Positions 11,141 to 24,419 of a stretch of 64,000 bases of DNA are shown here, one piece after another (the stretch's first letter is position 1; each line of letters opens with the position of its first letter). Made by a program: the position numbers and the translations under genes. The notes under the pieces were generated by a model. The model worked only from the letters and a program-made list of their open reading frames with translations, had not been told where the DNA came from and searched no databases. This DNA comes from Monilinia fructicola (Eukaryota; Ascomycota; Leotiomycetes; Helotiales; Sclerotiniaceae): positions 186,001 to 250,000 of the forward strand of contig VICG01000013.1 in the NCBI GenBank assembly GCA_008692225.1. The letters run 5' to 3'.

Positions 11141-13200
11141 TCTTATGGATCTGCGGGTAGGTAGTTTGTCGTTTTGGCTTGAGGGTGGATGTCTGATGAT
11201 GTGGGATGTGGGATGTGAGATATGGATGCACATGTAAAAGGTATGACTCGTACGTAGTTCCCATCCATATGTATTATATACACCAACCCCTCCTCTCCCT
11301 CCTCTCTCCTCCCCTCATGCCTGTCTTTCCCATCAACTCGAATGCGAACGCAAAAATCGCAAACTGCCCTTTCGTCTCCCATCTCCCATCTCCCGTCGAG
11401 CTTCAAACTTCAAACTTCAAGCTTCTGGGCGTGCGGGCCTTGGTCGGATTGCAGAACTTGATGAACGGGCTCGTTTCAGGGTTTTGAAGGGGGGACGGGG
11501 GGTGGGTAGCATGGATGCGGGATGTGCGGGGGATTTTTATTATATCTTTTTGCATTTTCGTGGGGGATGGGCGATGGGCGATGGGAGAAGGGGAGGGAGG
11601 TGTGAGTGGAGTTTTAGCGTTGGGTTCGGCTGCGGGGGGTGGGGTGGAGGTTTAGGTGAGGGGGGTTATGGTTTGGTTTGGTGGGGTGGGGTGGGGTGAG
11701 AGCGCGCGGGGGTGGAGCGGAGGCTGGTTGGTTTCTTGGGGATCTATGCAGGGTTTTGTTGCGGGGGTGGGAGGACGATGGGTAAGATCTTGGGGATCAG
11801 TTAGGTGCTGGACAAGTTGGAGTTGGAGTTGGAGTTGGGAATGCGTTTGTGATGCGGGTTGAAAAACGATATTGATATTCATATATTCCATCCACGACTC
11901 GAGCATTGGGATGGACATCTACCATTGGATAGCTAAACGATGCGATTATGGAGCCTCAGATCAGGTGGAAATATCTTGCCTTGTTCAGGCATTGGTTCGT
12001 TGGAATGAGTTGGGGGGGGGGGGGTGGCTGGGAACGACGCTGTTGCGATGGTTGCATTCGCGAGGAAATAGGAGAACATACGTCGATCATTCTCTCGCAG
12101 TCCATGATCTTGCGGATTTTATCTATCCAGACCAATTATCCTCACCGGATACGTCCATGTCCAAATCAATATCTGCATTTCCATCAGCGAAAAGATCAGC
12201 TCGTAGATCAGGTAGATGGCACAGCATCTGAGTCTACAGTTTGCCGCGCCGTCTAGTCGAACGGAACTGTCTGTTTGAGCGCGGTGTGCGACAATCTTGC
12301 ATCCTACTCCATTGATTAAGTATGAGAGGTTTTGGGGTGGGTACTCTTTCCATTCGACGGATTTTGAATGGAATGCTGACCGCTTTCACGGCCGACTTGA
12401 GGCCTAGAAATCCCCTCGCCATATCCCGATCGACACATGACTGAAATTTGCGAGAGGCCTTCTTCAAGCTGTGCAGCACCTTCTATCTCCTGGTCATTCC
12501 TAGTAGTTCACACCAAAGTCCGTGAAACTGCTGGTCGCTTGTTCATCCGGAGGGTATCGATGAGATGATACAGGGCTAGCCGGTGGTGGCTGCTAACCAT
12601 CACCAATCTATATCTATGTCAGCGACCATAGACCATCGCGCAGATATTGAGGTAATCATACCACTTCGCGATATTTGCATGTCTTAGCTGATTAGAAGTT
12701 TCATCAGCGTAAGCCCGATCTGGGAGCACTTGTCACGTTCGAATTTATTGGTGATTATTCTAGAATCAAGCATTTACACAAATGGAGGGAAACCAACGCT
12801 CGCTCTATGATATCCCGCCACCCATCTTGAGAAGTGTAGCCAGGGGGGAGAGGATCGCGCTTTGACACCTCTCCTATAGATAGATAGATGCAAATACCAA
12901 ACGCCTCATGATCTCACACGTAAGATCTTACATCTCTGCCGAACTCACAGTAAGCGCCATATCATTCCCTACCCTAGAGTTCTCTCTGATGGTCCATCTC
13001 CAATCCCAGCTTTGTGGTCCGCGGCATCTAGATTATATGGAGTTGGAAATTCGCGCAGAGACAGACTACGGCGAATGGTACTGGCTTTATGCTTTGGCTT
13101 TTCAAGGCTCGCAAATCGATCGAACGAACTTCATCCAATTCCTCTGAGTGCTGCTTCTAGAGCAAGATTCTAGGATATGTAGAATCCTTTGACTTTTTGA
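11141..13200. other. Region without a supported gene
   Basis: Several 60-119 codon frames exist on both strands, but they overlap each other, lack recognisable motifs, and many are Gly/Trp or Pro/His low complexity from purine/pyrimidine-skewed DNA (11480-11860). A dG run (about 12010-12024) and a short GTTGGA tandem (11815-11838) are present. The missing 5' part of the DLH-like gene could lie around 11.2-11.5 kb, but I could not identify it. Confidence 0.5.
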
Positions 13201-13589
13201 TAAACACGCGCAATCGGCTCTATGCGATTTTTCACCCTTATATAGATGTAGCAAAGTATAAGTCTAGTATTAAAGAATGCTATTATAACTTTTATATAAT
13301 CATATAATACTAATTATTTTTTTTTTAAGAAAATGAATATATAATGTTTATAAAATGTTTAATACATGTATTTGTAGGAGAGGTATAATAGAAAGTTCCA
13401 AACGTTTATATTAAAAGATTTTAGAAACTCTATATTAGTTTTAGACCTGCTTTAAAACACTAATCTATTATTTTTAATCTTATTTTAGTTGTTTAGCTTT
13501 ATTAAACTTTTTATATTAGTTTTACTTTATTACTATAAATACTAATATTATTTTATTATAAAGGACTTGTTTAAATCTATTTTATTATT

Positions 13590-13920
13590 TCATTATAGTA
13601 AATGGGGTTTTTACTCAGTTCCCTTCTCTTGGTTTTTGAAGCGCTTTACCTTTTTATAATATATTAATTACTTTAGATTCTAGATCGCTTTTATAGTTAT
13701 AATAATAATGACGATATTACGAATGACCGGTGATATACTTGGATATTCTAGGATGAGCTAGAATCTTATAATATGCTTAAATATGTTTGAATAGGCTGAT
13801 ATTTTATTATATAATTAACTAGACCTAACTTAATATACTAAGATTAATATAGTAGACTTAGTTTAAAAATAAAAAGGTAGATTATTAATGCTAACTTCTA
13901 CTTGTATAGATAATACAGCT
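13590..13920 (+). repeat. Dispersed repeat R1, copy 2
   Basis: Shares the ordered words TTACTTTAGATTCTAGATCGC, ATAATATGCTTAAATA, TATACTAAGATTAATA and ATTATTAATGCTAACTTCTA with the copy at 58920-59545. It is more AT-shifted than copy 1. Confidence 0.6.
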
Positions 13921-16309
13921 GATAACCTACACTTTAATAAGAGGCCATGTATATTATAGCAATATACTATATTGCTATAATATATACATAGCATTGTACT
14001 ATTTATAGTATATATCAACATTGAATGTCGTACGGAGTAAGATTTGGGAGATATAAGCGACTCCAATCTTGCGCCATTCCTAAAATTAAAATGATAACCA
14101 TCCCAACTAATCAAGGCACCGTTCCTCACGATTCCGTCTCGCAATGAAAATCTAAAGGAACTTGGCTGTAATTACCAAGTCGGAATTTCCTATCATACAC
14201 AGGCTCGGCTTAAAAATGGCTTCGCGAAGGCTCATCTTCTTAGCGAACAAGATATCGATAACCATTGTACGACGCAGCAAAAAACCAAGAAGTTAGTCCA
14301 ACACAAAGCAATCTCATATAATCTTCCTTCGTTGATATTATCGTAGTATATCACATCGAAGCATAACATTATCAATGCGTGGGCAGCATGAGAAGGACTG
14401 CCATTGTTCTTATCGCGTAAGTCACGCATCATCGTGGTGCTCATGTAAGGCCTACAGCTTCATGAAACAATGTATATTTTCCTAGCACACGTTCGAAATA
14501 AAGGTCTCCATGATGGTAAAAGCTGCGGCTTGGAGAGATTGCAGCGAGAAGGATCCAAGCAGTGTTAGAGCAAAAATACATGACTTACCGAGGAGTTCGC
14601 TAAAGCTCTAGGGCAAAGAGCGCTTTCTCCATCTCCTTTCCATCTTCAGATGATATCGGTTTAACTTTCAACATATATACGTGCCTTCATTGCAATATCT
14701 ACATCTACTACAACCTCAACGAGTGTGGCTGTCTAGATGATATCACAGGTATATAAGAAATCAGCCGCAAGCTAGCTCGTTGTTCATGTGGACAGGGGAA
14801 ATATTGCTTATATCATTAACAACTGCGATTGAACTCTTGGAGGATTAGATCAACCTTTCAAAAAGTCTTTGCACCTCAGAAGTATTTGCTGCTGTCAACG
14901 AAGAACCTCTTCGGCGTTCCATATCACGATAATTAGGTTGAGAGTTGACAGATAAGAGGAACGAACCCCAGATAAGTCATCCCATTGTGATTCCACCGGA
15001 GTAGCATTCACCTGCCCAGTTGCCTTAAGCTTCTGTACTAGGTTCTCGAGATTATGACGTCGTTACATAATTGGAGCCACTTCGAATTCACCTCTTTAGG
15101 TGTCTTTACATTACGTGACGCCTACCCGAAATCTACAGCTCGCTTCAAGCGATGAGCCCCAAGTTACTACAATTGTAGCATTTTTTATATAGTATAATGC
15201 TGTATCTATTATAGTGTGTATTCCCATGATTCTTATAGGAATTTATTAGAGATGAAGGTTTGTAGTACAATTATTTACACAAATAGGGTCTAATATAATA
15301 GTTTTGTTAAAACTTACTTAAACGTATTTAAGTATATTTATTACCAGTTTATTAGTATTATTAATATCAAAGCTATATAGAATTTAAAGTGGTTAATATA
15401 ATATTATAATTAGTATACGCTAGTGAAACTATAGCTTATATGAGTTAGACCTTCGAGTATCACTTCTATACGTATGATTATATATTTATATATACTTTAG
15501 TAAATAAAATAGAATTTAGTATTGCTAAAAATATATATATCGAAACATAGTGTGAATCAAGCAATATCGTAAAGGTAATTCTTATTATAGCTATCTAAGC
15601 TGTCTTTTTACAACTATAATATTATATTTTATTCCTACCGAACCGTTAGCAACTTTGGCAACGTTGACCCCGTCGCTTTTGCCGAAACGTCGATGACGTC
15701 GACTGTATTGCCGTGTGCTTTCCGTGCCGACCATGATAATATATTAAAATATTAGTATCTGATGTGGAATAAGTATTTCAAATTTCCGTTCAACCTGAAC
15801 TATCTATTTCAGATCTCCAATAAGCCTAATGACGCACGAATTTCCCATATCAGATTATATTCTAATATTTTATTATATATATTTCCTATAGTATCTAGTA
15901 TTAAGTATTATATAGTAAAATTAGATACTTTTATGTAAATACTATATTATAGTGTTTTAAAGTACTTTGATTATAGCGCTAGATAATCAAAATCATAAAT
16001 ACATTATTAAAACTACGTAGGTTCTTATCTTATTAAGATAGAAATGCTTACTATAATAAGCTATCGCTATATAGAATATATATCGTAAAGGAAACATTCT
16101 ATATATCATCTCTCGATTAATCGACCCCTTTAAAGAATTTCCTTAAGGAAACCAAAATGATAAATTTATATTATATTATATATATAAAATCCTTTCAAGT
16201 ATCCTATAAATTTATTATTATTATTATTAATATCAAAGTTATTAAAAATAAAAAAAAATAAATATATTATTATATAATAAGAGGAGGGAGAAAAATAAAT
16301 CAGCGGCGA

Positions 16310-16435
16310 AAGGGAGGTAGATGAAGTAATGATCGCGTATAAAATAACGCGCTACGATACAACGTGGCTCATTGAGTATATAGAGTATAATCTCACGACT
16401 TTCCACGTGATTTTCCCGTGATAGCAATCTATCAT
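16310..16435 (-). repeat. LTR-like repeat D, copy 1
   Basis: On the minus strand it reads GCTATCACGGGAAAATCACG ... GATTATACT ... CACGTTGTATCGTAGCGCGT. The plus strand at 37710-37795 carries the same words in the same order. Element ends were not defined. Confidence 0.5.
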
Positions 16436-16552
16436 AGTAAAATAATAGAATAATAGAATAAAGAATTTCGAAAAACTTTTAATCATAGCTACTATAATAA
16501 AGTTCATTATATTAAAAAAGCTTCTAAAACGAAATAGATTATAATTATAAAT

Positions 16553-17777
16553 AATGGATTCGAAGAATCTTAGTTCATCAATTTGTAATGTTATGTGATT
16601 ATTATACCTGTACTATAGGAGGTTCAAAATGCAAAAACATGAACCTTAAATCCTTAGCGGCTCGTATGATTGGTCATAAGTATTCCGCGAAAAATTTTAA
16701 TTGGTCGATCATTAATAAGCAAAAAACCTTAATTTTTTAATGCTGACTTTCCGTTCTGCCTTCGGAGCTTAATTATTCCGACCATTCCATTCCGGCCATT
16801 CCATTCCGGCCATTCCATTTCAGTCATTTCGAAGGTGATCAACCATTTCGGCCTATTCTATTTCGGCCCATTCCATTTCGGCCCATTCCATTCCGGCCAT
16901 TCCATTTCAGCTATTATATATAGGCGTATATTATTTCGAAAAAATAAATAATAATAATAAATAATAAATAATAAATAATAAATAATAAATAATAAATAAT
17001 AAATAATAAATAATAAATAATAAATAATAAATAATAAATAATAAATAATATAATAAATAAATAATAATAATAAATAAATAATAAATAATAAATAATAAAT
17101 AATAATAATAAATAATAAATAATAAATAATAAATAATAAATAATAAATAATAAATAATAAATAATAAATAATAAATAATAATAAATAATAAATAATAAAT
17201 AATAAATAATAAATAATAAATAAAAATAATAAATAATAATAATAAATAATAATAATAATAAATAAATCTAAAGGTTTATTATAAAAATATAATAAAAGTT
17301 TAATATATTTTATATATTTTATATATAATTATAAATATATTAAAAAAATATAAAAACTATAAAGCTTTTTTATATATTCTAAATTTTATATTAAATAAAA
17401 AATATTGAAAAGTTAAATAAATAAAATAAATAAAATAAATAAAATAAATATAATAATATAATAAATATAATAAATAAAATATATAAAATAAAATAAATAT
17501 AATAAATAGAATAAATAGAATAAATAAAATAAATAGAATAAATAGAATATAATAATCTTTTAAAAACTTTATAAAATAATTTATATTTTAAGATATTATA
17601 ATATGAAGTATATATCTTTTTGAAAACGGAAAAATAAATATAGAAATATAATATATTATTATAAAATACTTTATTTTAAAGTATTAATTTATAAAAAAAA
17701 TAATAAATTAATAATAATATAAGAATTAAAGAATTATATATTACTTAAATTTATTTATTATTACTATTATTATTATG

Positions 17778-17863
<86 letters not shown>

Positions 17864-18025
17864 TAATACTAGCACTCGCGGAAAATAAATTTTCAGACTA
17901 TGGATTCGTAGAATTTTATTAGCCTCGAACGAAGTGAGGATTGGGGGTTTGGGGGGCTAGCCCCCATTAAGTAATAAAATTCGAAGAATCCATAGTCTGA
18001 AAATTTATTTTCCGCGAATGCTAGT
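16553..18025 (+). repeat. 1.5-kb composite repeat, copy 1
   Basis: Order of parts: a 5' unit (16553-16800, with GTTCAAAATGCAAAAACAT), an ATTCCGGCC minisatellite (16770-16915), a period-7 AAATAAT array (16946-17270), a spacer containing AAAACTATAAAGCTTTTT, an AT array, a TTA array (17760-17863) and a palindromic terminal unit (17868-18021). The same parts occur in the same order at 26640-29145. Confidence 0.75.
17868..18021. mobile_element. Palindromic MITE-like unit, copy 1
   Basis: Two inverted arms of about 53 bp begin CTAGCACTCGCGGAAAATAA and end TTCCGCGAATGCTAG. They flank a short G-rich centre (GGGGGTTTGGGGGGCTAGCC). TA on both sides fits a Tc1/mariner-type target duplication, though TA is weak evidence in AT-rich DNA. 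Copy 2 lies at 28995-29142. Confidence 0.65.
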
Positions 18026-18609
18026 ATAATAGTATTTGAAAGCTATTATAAGACTAATGTAATACTATAAAGGATTCTCTAATATAAATATCTAAAATAA
18101 CGCTCTATTACCTATACAAAATATACGCTATCTCAAAAAGTAAAAGGATTATATATAATTATATTACATTGGTATAATATGAGTATTATAGGAATAGTTA
18201 TATTGATATTAGTAGCTGTAGAAAACTTTCTATATTATCAAGATCATTTAGAATCCGAGGCTCTCGAGTGCCTTCTTTTCGAAAATTGGATTTATTCCTA
18301 GCACCTATAAGATATAAAAGAAACATTATCAACACATTAGATAGGGGAAATGGTGATCCTCAAACAGGGGTCGTAAGGATGTTACTTAGGGTTATGATAG
18401 GATTGGATTTGGATTTTGATTGGAGTGGATTGGATTGGATTTTCCTCGAGTATTCGAGTATCAAGTAATTACCTATCCTAAGAATTTATTGCACCCCCGC
18501 CCTCCACCCCATTCCCACTCCCCCACCCCACAACCCCATTTGTCCCGTCCCACAGCCCCATCTATCCGTTCCCAAACCTGCATCAATCATATAATAAATC
18601 CATTGTATT

Positions 18610-18757
18610 TATTCATTGATGCATCCATCCATCCATCCATCCATCCATCCATCCATCCATCCATCCATCCATCCATCCATCCATCCATCCATCCATCCAT
18701 CCATCCATCCATCCATCCATCCATCCATCCATCCATCCATCCATCCATTCATCAATC
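18610..18757. repeat. (CATC)n microsatellite
   Basis: Near-perfect tetranucleotide array downstream of the Kch1-like gene. The surrounding 18250-19117 has no supported gene. Confidence 0.95.
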
Positions 18758-19117
18758 CACCAATTCATAAAATTTCCTAATCCTCAACCTCGAATTGTTT
18801 ATGCAATCCCCTCTTCATATCATACATTTTTCCTGAAACCGCTAATCTACTCATCAGATATATAGATCTTAAAGTATCATCATCTTCATCTTCATCTCTA
18901 CTTTTCTCTTTCTCTCCTAAAAAACTATCTTCATGAAGAAAATAATAAATTCCCAATAAGCCTCCTAGGAACCTCAAAGAACCACCGAAAAACACCTCCG
19001 TTATATGTAAGATAATTCATCGCGAATATCTACGCCCAGATATACAACCAAATCCTCATACGCCAACCTAGAATCTCTCAGGATTTTCAAGCCAAACCTC
19101 ATCTCAGATCAAACTCC

Positions 19118-21482
19118 TCATCTATAACCTCCCCATGGTCCAGACCCTGACCCTGACCCAGACCCTGATCCATATCTTTGATGACCTTGATTTTGTTGAC
19201 TTCTTCCACCTGTATTGAATCCTCCAACTTCTGTTGCTGCTCTCCTTGGAGCTTGTATAGGTCCCATTTCCTCATCACCATAATCTTCATTTCTATTTCC
19301 ATTCGATCTCATTTGACTTGGACCAGTAGTTGCGGCTCTAGGAATAGGTTCTGGAAAATTTCTAACTTGAGCTGGACTCAATGTACCGAAATCAAAACCA
19401 CCATTTTGTTCTCGTTGATCAATTGTCGAAATCGAATTTGAGCTCATGCTACTGGGATTGAATGCTTTATATCCACCTTGACTTGTAGGTGGTGGACGTC
19501 TAGGATTTTGTCCATAACCTTGACCCATATTTGATGGAGATTGAGAAAATTGTCGATCATTTTGTAAAGATGGATCGAATGGCGTTCTACGACCAAACTC
19601 AGATCCAGGAGCTGGTGACGATCTTCCTTGATCATTATAATTGAAAAGTGATCTAGGTCCACCAAACTCAGATCCAGGAGCTGGTGATGATCTTCCTTGA
19701 TCATTAAAATTGAAAAGTGATCTAGGTCCACCGAACTCAGGTCCAGGACCTGGTGATGAACGTCCTTGATTTTGAAGACTTGGATTAAATGGTGTTTGTC
19801 TTCCATATCCCGATCCAAATTCTGATGCTGGTGACATCATACGATTTGGAGGATTTTGCATCGCAGGATCGAATGGTGTACGTCTTCCCATCGATGGAGC
19901 TGGACCAGGACCCATGGGCGTATGAGATCGTGGAATTTGTCTTCCATAAGAATCCATGGTATTTTGTCTTTGCGCTCCAGGAAATCCAGGAGTATTTCGA
20001 CCATCAGCATAAGAAAATGGACTTGCTGTAAATCCACGATCCCCCATCGCGGATGGCATTCTTGGTGGGCCTTGAGGAAGACCTTGTGGTGAACCACGTT
20101 GCCATTGACTCCCTTGAGATCCCCCAGTATTGGTTCTTTGTGGACCAGAGAATGGAAGATCAGTATCAAGTGGTGGTAGATCCGGTAACCTCCCCATCTC
20201 ACCTGCGTTATTCACCAGAGGAGCATTTGAAGAATAACTCGTGCCTGTGCCAAATCTTCCCAGGGGTGGTCGTTTTTGATCCAACTTCTCGAGTTCGAAA
20301 GTAGCGGTTTGTGGAATATGGCCACTTGGTGTGCCGGGTCGAGATGTATATTGTGGTAGTGTTGCCATCGTATCTGCTCTATTCAACATGGGCATATCGG
20401 GAAGTTTATCGCCATCATTTGAATCAAATAGCGTTGGAAGAGTTGCTTGACGTCCACCAATCTTTTCCCCCTTCTTTGCCGCTTTTTGATCTGCTTTCGC
20501 TCTTTTCCTCTCCTCTTCTTCGATAGCTTTATTAACCTTGGCACTGACAATCTTTGTTAAACGACCATTAATCTTTCGCTCGCAAAATCCGGTAAGTCCA
20601 CCATCTTGATTTGGAATGTAATGCCATAAGAAGAGTAGATAGAACAAGATTGCGAGAACAAGACTCAAGGCGGAAAATATCCAAACGACCAGTGTAAAGA
20701 TCATACCAGATAAGATAACGGCTTGTTGATGTTGTTGCTCCCGCCAGAATTCCAACATTTTTAAAAAATGTTAATAGAGCATCTCCAACATCATCAGACT
20801 CAGTAGGGTCGAGTTTAGCTTGAAAGACCGAGTATAATGTTAATGCGTTAATGACTTGACGAGGTCCTTGACAAAAGACAACCCGAATCCAAGCTATGAA
20901 TGTCAGTAAAGAAGTGATCAAGAGTTTTCTGCGACATACATTGAAAAGCAAAATATGTAAATAGCGCAACATATTCAGTTCCTTTCTTGGATTTGGTTAA
21001 TTCGGCAAAGACTAAGAATCTTCTCCAACCTCGACCATTCCTTCCCATTTTAACACTTTCAAGTCGAACCGCAAGATTATCCAAATAACTTTCAGCAACA
21101 GCTCCTCGTCGCATAACTCTCCAGGCTCGTAAATGTTCAAATCCGAGATTGATCCATGAGGCAATGATGCATCCCGAGAAGATCCACTTTGAAACATCGA
21201 GAGGGATTTTTGGCTGAATCTCACCGGACCAACGATTGAAAGCCAAAAGGTTAACCGCAGTGAAGGTATCCACACCATAGACGGCAGTTGATATACCCAA
21301 AGAGATCCAAAGATACGCATATGCGAAAGGAGTAAGACAAGATGTTGATTTAAAATCGTTCAAACTCTATGAGGTGATTAGTTATTAATTGTTTTCAAAC
21401 ATTAATCCAACCTTACAATGAAATCCCATTTCTGCTCAGGACGTAAATCATCCACCTTTGCACGTCTTGAAAAGCAACCCAT
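19118..21482 (-). CDS. KCH1: Kch1-like fungal potassium channel protein
   Basis: Exons 21482-21417, 21366-20940 and 20893-19118, with introns of 50 and 46 nt. The N-terminus MGCFSRRAKVDDLRPEQKW could be lipid-modified (Gly2, Cys3). At least four hydrophobic segments follow: AYAYLWISLGISTAVYGV, WIFSGCIIASWINLGF, VALFTYFAFQSWIRVVF, and a long pair ending LFYLLFLWHYIPNQDGG. The fungal KCH family (yeast Kch1/Kch2) mediates low-affinity K+ influx at the plasma membrane during pheromone or stress-induced Ca2+ signalling. The C-terminal ~450 residues are predicted disordered, rich in Pro/Gly/Ser/Asn. They contain three ~25-residue repeats (GRSSPAPGSEFGGPRSLFN type, 19600-19770) and a Gly-Ser tail. 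One extra base in the CCC at 20740-20742 breaks the frame between ILA and EQQHQQAVIL. The neighbouring sequence is fully conserved, so I regard it as an error. Confidence 0.9.
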
Positions 21483-23590
21483 TTTTGACCTGGCAATGTA
21501 GGTATGTATTTAATTAAATTCGTTTGGCTCTGCCACGATGACAATTGGTATAATGTCGAAGCACCTGGCTAGAAAAGAAAGGAATCTGAATGAGAAGAGA
21601 TTGTTGGATCTTCCGTTAAGAGATTCAACGCAAGAAAGGGAACGTCAGAGGTATGTTAATGCACTTGTCGTTCTCCGCCTGCGAAGTATCGACTTGTGCG
21701 GGTGAGTGAGGGTGATGTACAATTGATATGTAGGATAGAGTGAATGTTGATGTACTTGAGGTATGAAATAAGGAAATCGAGTTGGAAGATGGAGGCAAGA
21801 CAACGATTAGTCTTGGATTGTGAAAGTCGAAGAACTTTGTACCGTCATGGACGTCAACGATGGTTGGATTGTGGATATGAGTGTTTTCGGGTCTACCATG
21901 GGTTCAGTTTGACAATAGAAAAGATAAAAAGTGATTGTCCCTATTGTTCCAATTGTTGAGACATTTTTGATTGAACGATCGAATGGTTGATTGGTTGATT
22001 GATTGAATAAATGATTGAATGATTGATGTTTGGACTATTCACGAGAAATTGAAGACGAAGGTAAATGCGATAAAAAGATATTCAATTCACTCCTCGTGCG
22101 ATTTATGAAGCGATCCCAAGACAATAACAATCAAGCTTGGTAGTATCAGAATCCGCTTAATTGAAGATGAAATTGAGATTTCTTGAATTAATCATGACGG
22201 AGATAAATCAATGTAATATGGTATTTTCTTTTGAGTGTGAGTGTGAGAATGAGTGTGAGTTTGAGTGTGAGAATGAGAACGAGTGTGAGAATGAGGATGA
22301 GAATGAGTGTGAGTGTAAGAAGTCTTTCTAATTGTGTTACTTTGAAGCGCGTAAGTTTGATCGTCCTTTGAGGTTGTAATACTCGGCCGTCGTCGGGTAT
22401 GTATGTATGTATCTGGCGGGTGAGGTGTGGGTGGTGTTGAGGATGAACAGAAATGATATCTCTCTCTTCGCTTCTTCTCTCTTCTCTCTTCTCTCTTGAA
22501 TAGATCAGAACAAGTGTGAATCCAGTCTCAAGGTATATTGGGAATAGAAGAACGAACGACAAACGATCCAAGGACCGAAATCCCAACTGAATGTTGAGCG
22601 AGAGTAAGTTGAGGATAATAACTTTGTTGCTTTCCCGTGAACTATTCTCAATGTGAGTGAGATATTGATTTGTTGCAAGGATGAATCAAGCTAGGACCGT
22701 ATTGGTTTTCAATTGATCTCCGGGGCTTATTAGTAAGGACCTCCAGGATGATGGATGAGCTTGGATGAATGTTTGATGAATAGAAACGAATGGACGTTTG
22801 ATATGATAGTGAGGGAGAGTGTGAGGGAGAGTGTGAGGGAGAGTGTGAGGGAGTGTGTGAGGGAGTGAGAGAGGGAGTGAGAGAGTAAGTATATGAATGC
22901 GTGAGTACCAGGTAACTCAATGAGGAAGGAATACAATACTACTCGAGTACGTAGATAAAACGAATGATGAAGCAACCATCCTCGAGTAGAAATGATGACA
23001 TACAGAGTATACAATTAATCCAATGGTTAAAGCAATTGACGTCGTATTTGCTCTGCGTAAGAGAGCATACAAGGAAGGTCCACGGGGATTGATTGATGGA
23101 TGGATCGTGGAAGTGATAGTGGGAGTGGAAGTGGATATGGATGTGGATGTGGATGTGAATAAGGAAATGGGCCGAGGTGGATAAAATGAGGGTGAAGTGG
23201 ATGAGGAGTGGATGATGAGTGGATGAATGGATGATGGATGAATGATGGATGAATGATGATTGGATGGATAAATGATATGATATGCTATGATATATGCTAT
23301 GATATGATATGGATGAGTGAGACAAGTTTAGGGTGAAGACGAAAAGGATCCAATGTTTTACTCTGAACAGAGTACAGCTGGAGTACATCTGCGCAGTCCT
23401 GTAACTTTCTCAATGCGCTCGTACCATTTCATTGTGTGGCTGTTCATTCATCTTGAGTGGCTGATGATGGAGGAGAAAAAGGTACCAGGGATATAAAAGG
23501 GACTTGTTACAATGCAGGGTGATGCGCCAAGATGGAAAGACATGCGCGTGTAGAGATGTATAGATGGATGTATTGCGTATATTGAATACT
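21483..23590. other. Intergenic spacer upstream of the Kch1-like gene
   Basis: No supported gene. It contains GAGTGT/GAATGA arrays (22230-22320), GAGGGAGAGTGT arrays (22808-22885), GGATGTGGATGTGG repeats (23125-23160) and GATGGATGAATGATGGATGA repeats (23215-23265). The apparent frames across these are repeat translations. Confidence 0.55.
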
Positions 23591-23599
23591 TAAGTATGT

Positions 23600-23624
23600 C
23601 TATATATATATGTATGTATGTATG

Positions 23625-23721
<97 letters not shown>

Positions 23722-23728
23722 ATAATTT
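23600..23728. repeat. (TA)n microsatellite at the edge of an AT-rich block
   Basis: TATG units give way to a long TA run with single-base interruptions. It continues into AT-rich, gene-free DNA up to about 24410, which ends with a poly-T tract (24362-24408). Confidence 0.9.
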
Positions 23729-24419
23729 AATTTATATATTAATAATATCTAATTTATCTATTTCTTTCTATATAAATATATACTAATACTTATATAATAC
23801 TATACTATATTTCTATATTTATATTATATTATTTATATTATATATATACTAATATATATAATTATATTAATTAATTTATAAATAATAATATATAAGTATA
23901 TATATAAATTAAATAATAATTAATACTATATTAATAATATAAATACTTTAATACTAATTATATTCGTTATAATTAATAATATTAATATAAATAATAATAA
24001 AAGTACTTTATTTTAATTAATTAAGATAAGAGATAAAGTCTATATATTAATTATAATTAATAATTAATAGATAATAAGATATATTTAATTTATTTAAATA
24101 TAAATTTAGTATATCATTCAAATTTAAACTACTAGGTACTATATTAATCTCTCCCTTCGTAATCTAACTTATATCGAATACTCGAATTATAAATTTTCAC
24201 CTATACGATAAATCCTCTTTCTTTATTAAATCTATCTATTGTTTTTTTTTTACTTTACTATAGTACATTTAAGACTTAAAGGGTTTCCCTAGTAAGAGAT
24301 AAGATATAGTATAGGCTATATAAATCATAATATTATATTAATGAATCATAAGATGCGAGCTATTTTTATTTTTTTTTATTTTTATTTTTTTTTTTTTTTT
24401 TTTTTTAAGCTTAGTCGTA

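Larger units (their letters stand above)
13200..18250. repeat. AT-rich repeat block 1
   Basis: AT-rich DNA without genes, interrupted by a GC-normal stretch (about 14.0-15.2 kb) in which I see no coding motif. It contains R1 copies (13590-13920; a partial inverted copy near 15300-15420), a GC-rich LTR-like patch (15640-15740), an LTR-like family D patch (16310-16435), and copy 1 of a 1.5-kb composite repeat (16553-18025). Confidence 0.7.

Noticed and set aside
12234..12479. 81-codon minus-strand frame (RRMERVPTPKPLILNQ)
   Set aside because: No recognisable domain, no splice or promoter support; overlaps equally good frames on the other strand.
15745..15880. Short TGATGTGG...CCATATCA unit as another solo LTR
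   Set aside because: Ends are inverted and TG...CA, but the 5-bp flanks (GTATC, GATTA) do not match, so the border is unproven.
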